Origin: Syntrophaceae bacterium UBA7544
GTDB lineage: Bacteria > Desulfobacterota > Syntrophia > Syntrophales > Smithellaceae
DNA: 7,505 nucleotides
Reading direction: 5' to 3'
NCBI GenBank assembly: GCA_002479215.1
Contig: DLME01000138.1
Span: 1-7,505 of the forward strand
The notes below the pieces were generated by a model. It had not been told where the DNA came from, ran no database searches, and was given only the letters and a program-made list of their open reading frames with translations. Below are positions 1 through 5,620 of this stretch, one piece after another; within the stretch, counting starts at the first letter, position 1; the number at the start of each line of letters is the position of its first letter. The position numbers and the translations under genes were made by a program.

Positions 1-2
1 TT

Positions 3-605
3 GCCGCGGCCATGCGTTCCTTCTTGCGTGCCGATCCCGATGTAATCATGGTTGGCGAAATGCGTGATTTTGAAACGGCTAAAATTGGTGTGGAAGCATC
101 GCTTACCGGGCATCTTGTCCTAAGCACGTTGCACACTAATAGCGCACCGGAAACGATTGTCCGGCTATTGGATATGGGCATCGATCCATTAAACTTCGCT
201 GATGCTCTGCTCGGCATACTGGCGCAGCGGCTTGTCCGAACACTATGTAAAAAATGCAAGGAAGCCTATCACCCCAGCAAAGAAGAATATGAAGAAATTG
301 CCGAAACATACGGAAAAGAATATTTTGCCCAGTTGAATATTCCTTATACTAACGAGCTATCACTTTATCGTCCGAAAGGTTGCGATGCTTGCGAAGGGAC
401 AGGCTATCATGGACGTATGAGCATTCATGAACTTCTTATCGCCTCAGATAACATTAAAAGAATGATTCAAAAACATGAGCATGCCGAACAGATTCGCAAT
501 ACGGCAATTGCTGAGGGGATGACCACTCTGCTACAAGATGGCATCGTCAAAGCAATCGAGGGACATACAGATTTAAAGCAAGTAAGACGCGTTTGTATAA
601 AATAA
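3..605 (+). CDS. GspE/PulE/PilB-family secretion or type IV pilus ATPase, C-terminal part (5' end outside window)
   Basis: This is the C-terminal part (200 residues visible) of the hexameric cytoplasmic ATPase that powers type IV pilus or type II secretion assembly. The frame is open to the left edge: Ala-Ala-Ala precedes the first visible Met at 12, so that Met is internal, as family members read FAAA-(I/M)-RSFLR here. Numbered from that Met, one sees the Walker B region (DPDVIMVGE, residues 8-16), the His box ([12 protein letters not shown], 32-43), the QRLVR segment (72-76) and the paired zinc-binding cysteines C79/C82 and C124/C127. PilT lacks this tetracysteine module, so this is the PilB/GspE branch. 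The end, just after an HTDL segment, is at the family's usual place, so the 3' end is intact. PilB and GspE cannot be separated from this fragment, hence no symbol. No pilT or pilC follows; a GspF/PilC gene lies about 5 kb away on the other strand. Confidence 0.93.
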   Translation, partial: AAAMRSFLRADPDVIMVGEMRDFETAKIGVEASLTGHLVLSTLHTNSAPETIVRLLDMGIDPLNFADALLGILAQRLVRTLCKKCKEAYHPSKEEYEEIAETYGKEYFAQLNIPYTNELSLYRPKGCDACEGTGYHGRMSIHELLIASDNIKRMIQKHEHAEQIRNTAIAEGMTTLLQDGIVKAIEGHTDLKQVRRVCIK

Positions 606-974
606 GCCTAATTTCGAAAAATATTAAAGCCATGAAAAACCTAATTGACTCAATAAATATAACGCTGGAAGTGCTTCAAAATTATAATGATTTTCTTTCG
701 GCAAATAAAAGAAATAATGAAAGTAAGAAAATATTCAAGCAGGAGTATTTTAATTCAAAAGAGCATAGTGCTAAAAACAAACACAGGATCAGGTAATTTT
801 TTCCAGTATTCTACTTATAAATTCAGGATACAAAATAATCAAAACAAGAGATATCATCCAAGTTGTTTAAAAAAGCAACGCCATTAATAAACATTTTAGT
901 CTACTTTATGCTTTAGTTTGATGATAAGCCGTCTTTATTTACAGGACATTAAAAAAATTAGTCTTAGCAACTTT
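606..974. other. AT-rich intergenic region with no supported gene
   Basis: This 369-bp stretch lies between the convergent ATPase and AMMECR1 genes and is clearly more AT-rich than its neighbours. Short open frames exist on the + strand (for example an ATG at 632 to a stop at 796, 54 codons), but they lack a Shine-Dalgarno sequence, are rich in Lys/Asn/Ile as expected from AT-rich DNA, and match no family I recognise. I see no GC-rich hairpin followed by a T-run that would end the + strand gene. It may simply be the spacer between two convergent units. Confidence 0.6.
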
Positions 975-982
975 CTAAGTTG
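963..982 (-). terminator. Weak candidate terminator after the AMMECR1 gene
   Basis: Overlapping the AMMECR1 stop codon is a short inverted repeat that can fold two ways. CAACTT (968-973) can pair with AAGTTG (977-982), or CTTAG (963-967) with CTAAG (975-979). Read on the minus strand, a run of seven T follows after a few bases (952-958). The stems are only 5-6 bp and AT-rich, so this is a weak Rho-independent terminator at best. Confidence 0.3.
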
Positions 983-1523
983 TATCGCCAAAATAATCTG
1001 CCGAGAATATGTAAATTTCAGTTTCTTTATCTTTCCATGCCTGTGGTGGCAAGCCGGCTTTATAACAAGTTTCCTGTAAAAAATATTCCCGATCCCACCC
1101 ATATTCGGCAGCCACTTGCGGCAATAATAAGCCGGAATTATAGCCACGTACAATGTATAAGCCATGCTTCCCCACTTCAATTTCATCAATATTTTTTATA
1201 CGTTTCAATGGACTTAGTACGGACACTTCAAATGTTAAATCTTGAATTTCCTCCAGCTTTAATGATGGAAATCGGGGATCATGAAACGCCGCCGCAGCAG
1301 CCATTTCCCGCACAGTTTCCCAAAGCGGTTTAACTGCTTTTATGTAACCGATACAGCCGCGCAAATGGCCATGTTTTTTCAAAGTCACAAACGCGCCCCT
1401 TCTCTCCTTGAGCGTTTGCGACTCCAGAGTTAATATCGGCATTCCCTTATCATTGAATTTAGCCGTGATCGCTTTTTTCACAATATCCAGAAGAGTAGTT
1501 TTTTCTTTTTCCGTAAGTTCCAT
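975..1523 (-). CDS. amrA: AMMECR1-domain protein (AmmeMemoRadiSam system protein A)
   Basis: This is a 182-residue stand-alone AMMECR1-family protein, the usual length for the single-domain form. The family hallmark LRGCIG lies at residues 54-59 with the invariant Cys57. The further conserved blocks are DPRFPSL (82-88), EVSVLSP (99-105), and GLLLPQVAAE-GWD followed by a Cys and KAGL (131-158). The biochemical role is not established in bacteria; the name reflects co-occurrence with a MEMO protein and a radical SAM protein. The start is ATG at 1523, supported by GGAG at 1529-1532, five bases upstream. It lies downstream of the MEMO gene on the same strand with a 137-bp spacer, unlike the fused AMMECR1-MEMO proteins known in some organisms. 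The strong ribosome binding site shows it can be translated independently. No radical SAM partner is in the window. Confidence 0.93.
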   Translation of the reverse strand: MELTEKEKTTLLDIVKKAITAKFNDKGMPILTLESQTLKERRGAFVTLKKHGHLRGCIGYIKAVKPLWETVREMAAAAAFHDPRFPSLKLEEIQDLTFEVSVLSPLKRIKNIDEIEVGKHGLYIVRGYNSGLLLPQVAAEYGWDREYFLQETCYKAGLPPQAWKDKETEIYIFSADYFGDTT

Positions 1524-1528
1524 ATGGG

Positions 1529-1532
1529 CTCC
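1529..1532 (-). promoter_or_regulatory. Shine-Dalgarno site of the AMMECR1 gene
   Basis: Read on the minus strand, GGAG stands five bases before the ATG at 1523. It fixes the start of the AMMECR1 gene and is the clearest ribosome binding site in this minus-strand block. Confidence 0.7.
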
Positions 1533-1550
1533 ATTTTACTACACCAAATA

Positions 1551-1566
1551 GTATTCAGAAGAATAC
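1551..1566 (-). promoter_or_regulatory. Small hairpin in the leader of the AMMECR1 gene
   Basis: GTATTC (1551-1556) and GAATAC (1561-1566) form a perfect 6-bp stem with a 4-base loop, about 20 nt upstream of the AMMECR1 ribosome binding site. An overlapping alternative pairs TACC (1564-1567) with GGTA (1573-1576). It could be an mRNA element in the MEMO-AMMECR1 spacer. There is no T-run, so it is not a standard terminator. Function is unknown. Confidence 0.3.
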
Positions 1567-1592
1567 CGAAGTGGTAAGAAAAGTTCACCTTA

Positions 1593-1641
1593 GGCTGCCC
1601 AACACCTTGAGAAAACAGACAGCTAAGACATAAAGGCAGCC
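1593..1641. repeat. Inverted repeat GGCTGCC / GGCAGCC downstream of the MEMO gene
   Basis: GGCTGCC (1593-1599) and GGCAGCC (1635-1641) are a 7-bp GC-rich inverted repeat separated by 35 bases, in otherwise AT-rich DNA just past the MEMO stop. An inner imperfect pairing (CTTAGGCTG with CAGCTAAG) overlaps it, so two alternative folds are possible. No T-tract immediately follows on the minus strand. It may be a structured spacer or a degenerate terminator. Confidence 0.35.
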
Positions 1642-1660
1642 GATTAAAGACAACTTGTCA

Positions 1661-2482
1661 TTATTTATAGTAAGCTGCTGATGCATATCCAACAACGGAA
1701 CTTTTATCGCCGGTTACATCTCCGGAATTTGCATACTTTAGAAGACGTGCTTTGTTTGCGCCGAACATACGTGCCGCCAGCATAGCCACCACCATTGGGC
1801 CGCCGCCGCATGCCTCCGCAGTCCCACCGGTGAGAGTTTCCATAAGACCTGCTGCGTCGCTTTCTTTCAAATGCCGCAAAATAACTTCATCCAACTTTTT
1901 CGCCGTGTTGTAATCGTGAAAATGAGACAAATCGGAACTGGCTACAATCAATATCTTGCTGCCGCCTGCCGCCTGATGAATTGCCGCAGCAAGCTTACGG
2001 CAGGTATTTTCGCTCTGATCGCCCATCACCAGGGGAACAAAGGAAAATTCACCCAGCGCCACCTGCAGAAAAGGAAGTTGAATTTCTAGAGAATGCTCCT
2101 GCAAATGAGCTGCCGGCATCTCCTCAATTATTTCATTCAAATCCTTAATTACTTCAGCCAGGAATTTATTTACGAAAACAACGCCCAGCGGCGTCTCGTA
2201 ACCGCCTCTGCTATATATGGACACACCGGAAAAAGCGACACGGTGGCTCGGGCCAATAACTACAACCGCGTCATATTTCTTCCCGCAGATAAGCTTGTAG
2301 GCATAGGCAGCAACTTGTCCCGAATATATGTAGCCAGCATGCGGTGCTATTAAAGCCACGATTTCTCCTTCCAACGCCAGATCCGGCACTGCTCTAAAGT
2401 AATTCTGAATATCTTTTCTCAGAACGGAAGGATCTCCTGGATACCAGGAGCCAGCTATTACTGATTTTCTTAAAACATCCAT
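1661..2482 (-). CDS. amrB: MEMO-family protein (AmmeMemoRadiSam system protein B)
   Basis: This is a 273-residue MEMO1-family protein, full length for the family, related in fold to LigB-type extradiol dioxygenases. The metal/active-site set is intact: H48 in APHAGYIYSG, H80 in IGPSHR, H130 in the EHSLEIQLPFL block, D184 and H187 in SSDLSHFHDY, and C225 in EACGGGP. H48, H80 and C225 match H49, H81 and C244 of human MEMO1. The molecular function in bacteria is unknown; human MEMO1 has been linked to metal binding and redox. The ATG at 2482 lies nine bases after the stop of the upstream cysteine synthase/CysRS fusion. No Shine-Dalgarno sequence is visible in that gap, so translation probably depends on ribosomes finishing the fusion gene. 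The N-terminus (RKSVIAGSWYPGDP) is the standard family start, which supports this ATG. The AMMECR1 gene follows 137 bp downstream. Confidence 0.95.
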   Translation of the reverse strand: MDVLRKSVIAGSWYPGDPSVLRKDIQNYFRAVPDLALEGEIVALIAPHAGYIYSGQVAAYAYKLICGKKYDAVVVIGPSHRVAFSGVSIYSRGGYETPLGVVFVNKFLAEVIKDLNEIIEEMPAAHLQEHSLEIQLPFLQVALGEFSFVPLVMGDQSENTCRKLAAAIHQAAGGSKILIVASSDLSHFHDYNTAKKLDEVILRHLKESDAAGLMETLTGGTAEACGGGPMVVAMLAARMFGANKARLLKYANSGDVTGDKSSVVGYASAAYYK

Positions 2483-2491
2483 ATTATGCTA

Positions 2492-4807
2492 TCATTTAAA
2501 TCGCCAGATTGCCCCCTGGGGCGTATCTAAAACATCAACCCCGAGTTCGGTAAGCTGTTGTCTCATAAAATCTGCTTCCGGCCACTTGCCAGCAGCTCTC
2601 GCCTTTTCTCTTTTATGAATGAGTTCATTTATTTCCCGGCCGGCGGATTGCTGACTAAAATCTATTACGCCCAAGATGTTGTTAATACTCTTAAGCGCCG
2701 TTAGAATTTTTCGAGCATCACCTTTGCTGATCATTCCCTGTGCCAGCGGCGAATTTAACTTACCAATAAAATCGAAAAGAGCCGCCAGCGCACCGGCGAT
2801 GTTTAAATCGTCATCTAAAGAAACCAGAAAGCCATGATTGAGATCGTAAATCAACTGATCAACTTCGGAAAGATCCGCCGCATCAGTATTAATAGCGTCC
2901 ACCCGGGAAATAAAAGTATCGATTTTTTTAACCGTATTCTTTGCCGCCTTTAACGCTTTCTCGGAATAATTGATCGGTTTACGATAATGCATCCCCAGCA
3001 GGAAAAATCGTATATCCCTGCCGTTGTAACCATTTTGCCTTAATTGAGCTAGCGGCAGAGAATTATTTAAAGAGCGAGACATCTTTCGTCCATTAACCAA
3101 TATCAGCTCAGCGTTAATCCAATAATTAGCTCCGTTGTGGCCGGAGAACGCCTTATTAATAGCCAAAATATTTTCACAATGGGGAAACGTCTCATCAGCT
3201 CCGCTAATGTGAATATCATAAACTGCGCCCAGATATTTCTGAGAAATAGCCGCACATTCCAAATGCCAGCCGGGTCTCACATTACCCCATTTAGCCTTAT
3301 GATAAATACCTCTCTTCAACTCTCCCAAGCTTGCTCTTTTCAGTAGAGCAAAATCGGCCGGGCTGTCTTTTTCATAATCGTCAAGATCAATAGACTTGCC
3401 CAGCCTCGTCTTGCCTAAATCAACATTGGAAAGACGGCCGTAATCGGCCATTTTGGAAATGTCGTAATATACAGAATGTAATTTTTCATACGCATAATTC
3501 TTATCGACTAATTTCTCGACAATCTTGAGCATTTCTTCAACATTCTCGGAAGCCTTGACGTAAATATTATCCTGATGGATATTTAGATATTTTGCGTCTT
3601 CCAGAAATACCTGCAAATATTTATCCGAATAGTCGGCAAGTTCCATCACCGCTTTTTCCGATCCCTTAATCGACTTATCGGTCATATCGACAATGTCCAG
3701 GACGTGTTTGACTTTGTAGCCTTTATAAATCAGATAGCGGCAAATTAAATCGGCAACAATCAGACGCCGGTAATTCCCCAGATGAGGCGCATCATGAACT
3801 GTCGGCCCGCAGGTATGCATTTGCACCTCTTCGGCTTTCACCGGCTTAAAGAGAGTTTTTCGGCGCTTTAAGGTATTATAAAGATTCAGAGTGGAGAGAT
3901 CTTCCCTCACGGCAAATAATTCAGTGCTTAAATATCGTTCACCGCTATCCGGAAAAATGACCACAAGCATGCCTTCTGCCATTTCGCGGGCTTTCTGAGC
4001 CGCAACAAACATGGCCGCTCCGGAACTCATACCCGCAAGTATCCCTTCTTCTCGGGCGAGCCTTCGGGACATCTCAAAAGCGTCTTCATCCAAGATATTC
4101 ACTTTTTCATCAAGACACTTTTTATCAAATATGCCCGGCCGGTAGGACTCACGCATATTTTTCAACCCTTGAATTTTGTGCTGCAAATAAGGTTCAACTC
4201 CGATAATTATAGTCTGCGGATTTAATTCTTTAAGCCGTCTGTAAATACCCATGGCAGTCCCGGTGGTGCCGAGACTGGCTACAACTGCTGTAACTTCTCC
4301 TGCAGTTTGATCCCAGATTTCCTGAGCGGTGCCGCAATAATGGGCGGCAATATTGTCTTCATTATTGAATTGATCCGTGCCGAAATATTTATCCGGATTT
4401 TCACGTAACATTTTGTAGGCAAGCTCAATGGCACCGTCAGTGCCTTGAACGGCCGGCGTAAAGTGCAATTCCGCTCCCATCGCCCGCAAAATCTTTTTTC
4501 TTTCTTCACTGGCCGATTCCGGCATCGTCAAACATAACTTGTATCCTTTTGCCGCAGCAATCATCGCCAAACCTATTCCCGTATTGCCGCTGGTCGCTTC
4601 CAGAATGATTTTGTCGGAAGTTAATTCACCCCTTTTTTCGGCGTTTTCAATCATGAACAATGCGGTGCGGTCTTTGATGGAGCCGCCGGGATTGGCGCTT
4701 TCCAGCTTGGCATAAATCTTTACCTTTTTATTAGGATTGAGCCTGCAGATTTCCACCAGGGGGGTATTGCCAATACCGTCAATTATGTTTTTATATAATT
4801 TGTGCAT
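2492..4807 (-). CDS. cysM/cysS: Bifunctional cysteine synthase (CysM-type) / cysteinyl-tRNA synthetase fusion
   Basis: One 771-residue open frame joins two complete enzymes. Residues 1 to about 300 are a PLP-dependent cysteine synthase. It has Lys45 in NPGGSIKDR, the TSGNTG phosphate/substrate loop (72-77), SLGTTGT (178-184, a CysM-type signature), SSGAA (261-265) and PDSGERYLST (286-295). Residues about 306-771 are a class I CysRS. It has zinc Cys C333 in CGPTV, HIGH as HLGN (342-345), W514 and C518 in GWHLEC, KMSKS as KMSRS (575-579), and the C-terminal anticodon domain ending PQGAIWRFK. Anticodon contacts of the E. coli enzyme (R427, W432, D436, R439, D451) align with R737, W742, D746, R749 and D761. 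The joint is tight, with a handful of linker residues and no Met. It should make cysteine from an activated serine and sulfide and charge tRNA-Cys. Oddities: the zinc-ligand Glu is Ile547 and T68 of E. coli is Val373. The gene follows DUF1178 by 92 bp, with only a weak ribosome site and no T-box. Confidence 0.95.
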   Translation of the reverse strand: MHKLYKNIIDGIGNTPLVEICRLNPNKKVKIYAKLESANPGGSIKDRTALFMIENAEKRGELTSDKIILEATSGNTGIGLAMIAAAKGYKLCLTMPESASEERKKILRAMGAELHFTPAVQGTDGAIELAYKMLRENPDKYFGTDQFNNEDNIAAHYCGTAQEIWDQTAGEVTAVVASLGTTGTAMGIYRRLKELNPQTIIIGVEPYLQHKIQGLKNMRESYRPGIFDKKCLDEKVNILDEDAFEMSRRLAREEGILAGMSSGAAMFVAAQKAREMAEGMLVVIFPDSGERYLSTELFAVREDLSTLNLYNTLKRRKTLFKPVKAEEVQMHTCGPTVHDAPHLGNYRRLIVADLICRYLIYKGYKVKHVLDIVDMTDKSIKGSEKAVMELADYSDKYLQVFLEDAKYLNIHQDNIYVKASENVEEMLKIVEKLVDKNYAYEKLHSVYYDISKMADYGRLSNVDLGKTRLGKSIDLDDYEKDSPADFALLKRASLGELKRGIYHKAKWGNVRPGWHLECAAISQKYLGAVYDIHISGADETFPHCENILAINKAFSGHNGANYWINAELILVNGRKMSRSLNNSLPLAQLRQNGYNGRDIRFFLLGMHYRKPINYSEKALKAAKNTVKKIDTFISRVDAINTDAADLSEVDQLIYDLNHGFLVSLDDDLNIAGALAALFDFIGKLNSPLAQGMISKGDARKILTALKSINNILGVIDFSQQSAGREINELIHKREKARAAGKWPEADFMRQQLTELGVDVLDTPQGAIWRFK

Positions 4808-4899
4808 AAACTAATGCCTGCAAAATAATGATGATCCAGATTAAGTCGGGGGAGGAATATTTAATTTGTCGGTTAAAAATCATACGAACTAAAAACGGA

Positions 4900-5316
4900 C
4901 TAACTATCCATCTTCAGCATGGGAATTTTGATGAATTGAACGCCTTCTTCCTTCAAGCTGTTTTCTTCTTGGGGAGTTGTAGTCCCTTTAATATTGCGCT
5001 TTTCTTCCTCCCCGCAATGCATCTTTAAGGCAACTTCGGCAAATTTGTCCCCCACATCTTCAAAATTCTTATCAATGTACTGATGTAACACTTGTAAAGC
5101 TTTAATTGGAGAAATTTCTTTTTCTTGAAGCTTGCTTGCCGCCCGTGAATCTTTTCCCATAATCGTAATAGAAGAAGGGACTATCTCAACATTCGAGCTA
5201 TTACACACCGGACAAGAAACTAACTTTTGCGACTTTTGTAAATTCCAGGCCTGCTGGTCTTGAAACCAGCCCTCGAACGTATGCCCTTTTTCGCATTTTA
5301 AATCGTAAATAATCAC
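4900..5316 (-). CDS. DUF1178 family protein (small zinc-ribbon-like, unknown function)
   Basis: This 138-residue protein has the DUF1178 pattern throughout. The N-terminus (MIIYDLKCEKGHTFEGWF) carries a Cys-x3-His pair (C8, H12), and CPVC follows at 35-38; together they could bind one zinc. The conserved C-terminal block comprises DVGDKFAEVALKMHCGE, then TTPQEE and a final segment of hydrophobic residues. No enzymatic role is known for the family, and the protein should be cytoplasmic. The start is GTG at 5316, because family members begin directly with M-I-x-Y-D-L; the upstream ribosome site (AAAGAG) is weak. A candidate promoter lies about 35 bp upstream, so this gene probably opens the minus-strand unit that continues into the cysteine synthase/CysRS fusion, MEMO and AMMECR1. 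Confidence 0.9.
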   Translation of the reverse strand: MIIYDLKCEKGHTFEGWFQDQQAWNLQKSQKLVSCPVCNSSNVEIVPSSITIMGKDSRAASKLQEKEISPIKALQVLHQYIDKNFEDVGDKFAEVALKMHCGEEEKRNIKGTTTPQEENSLKEEGVQFIKIPMLKMDS

Positions 5317-5350
5317 CAGCTAATGATCTCTTTCAACACTAATCTGCTAC

Positions 5351-5379
5351 ATTTTAACACGCCGCTAAGTAAAAGACAA
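5351..5379 (-). promoter_or_regulatory. Candidate sigma-70-type promoter for the DUF1178-cysM/cysS-MEMO-AMMECR1 unit
   Basis: On the minus strand, TTGTCT (5379-5374) is followed after 17 bases by TAAAAT (5356-5351). That hexamer matches the -10 consensus at 5 of 6 positions and is preceded by TGT, an extended -10 feature. Transcription would start near 5344, leaving a short leader of about 28 nt before the GTG at 5316. The -35 box is imperfect (4 of 6). Confidence 0.45.
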
Positions 5380-5384
5380 TTGTC
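5375..5384. promoter_or_regulatory. Perfect palindrome GACAATTGTC at the -35 region, possible operator
   Basis: This 10-bp perfect palindrome overlaps the upstream side of the candidate promoter of the DUF1178 unit. It is long enough to be half of a repressor or activator site, but in AT-rich DNA such a palindrome can also arise by chance. No second copy was noticed in the window. Confidence 0.25.
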
Positions 5385-5469
5385 AATATATAAATTGAAT
5401 CAATGCCAAAATAATAAGCCACAAATTATATTCATCACTTAACGGAAAATTTTGTTTGAATAAAAAAAG

Positions 5470-5496
5470 TGGACAATTAGGAATAAATTCTATATC
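5470..5496 (+). promoter_or_regulatory. Weak candidate promoter for tRNA-Pro
   Basis: TGGACA (5470-5475, 5 of 6 to the -35 consensus) is followed after 15 bases by TATATC (5491-5496, 4 of 6 to the -10 consensus). It lies 14 bp before the mature tRNA 5' end, as expected for a tRNA gene with a short leader. The spacer is shorter than the ideal 17, so the call is tentative. Confidence 0.3.
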
Positions 5497-5509
5497 GTCC
5501 CTGCCGTGT

Positions 5510-5586
5510 CGGGATGTGGCCCAGTTTGGTAGGGCACTGCGTTCGGGACGCAGGGGTCGCGCGTTCAAATCGCGCCATCCCGACCA
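5510..5586 (+). tRNA. tRNA-Pro, anticodon CGG
   Basis: A complete cloverleaf can be drawn. The 7-bp acceptor stem is CGGGATG (5510-5516) with CATCCCG (5576-5582), followed by discriminator A and an encoded CCA (5584-5586). The D stem is GCCC/GGGC, and the anticodon stem is CTGCG (5537-5541) with CGCAG (5549-5553). The loop TTCGGGA puts CGG at 5544-5546. The T stem is GCGCG/CGCGC around TTCAAAT (5564-5570). It reads the proline codon CCG. It sits alone, opposite in direction to both flanking genes, and its 3' end is only 34 bp from the 3' end of pilC. No terminator and no attachment-site repeat are visible at the 3' end. Confidence 0.97.
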
Positions 5587-5620
5587 TTCTTATTACCGAA
5601 TTCGCTATATGCTGATTTTA

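Noticed and set aside
593..796. Short + strand reading frame overlapping the end of the ATPase gene (TTG at 593, ATG at 632)
   Set aside because: It has no ribosome binding site and no recognisable family, and its Lys/Asn/Ile-rich composition is expected from AT-rich DNA. I left it as intergenic.
687..887. Second short + strand frame in the AT-rich region
   Set aside because: It overlaps the previous frame, has no ribosome site, and its low-complexity product has no recognised motif.
3880..3915. Fusion as an assembly artefact joining two genes
   Set aside because: The frame passes smoothly from one domain to the other with sensible residues and no missing domain edge. An artefact would usually lose or shift residues. 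It still merits a read-level check.
4808..4899. T-box or other tRNA-sensing leader before the cysteine synthase/CysRS gene
   Set aside because: The gap is only 92 bp, with no T-box sequence, no terminator hairpin and no clear promoter.
4828..5028. Frame on the + strand preceded by the purine-rich GGGGGAGGAAT stretch
   Set aside because: It runs antisense through the well-supported DUF1178 gene. The purine stretch lies inside the frame rather than before its start, and the product has no known pattern.
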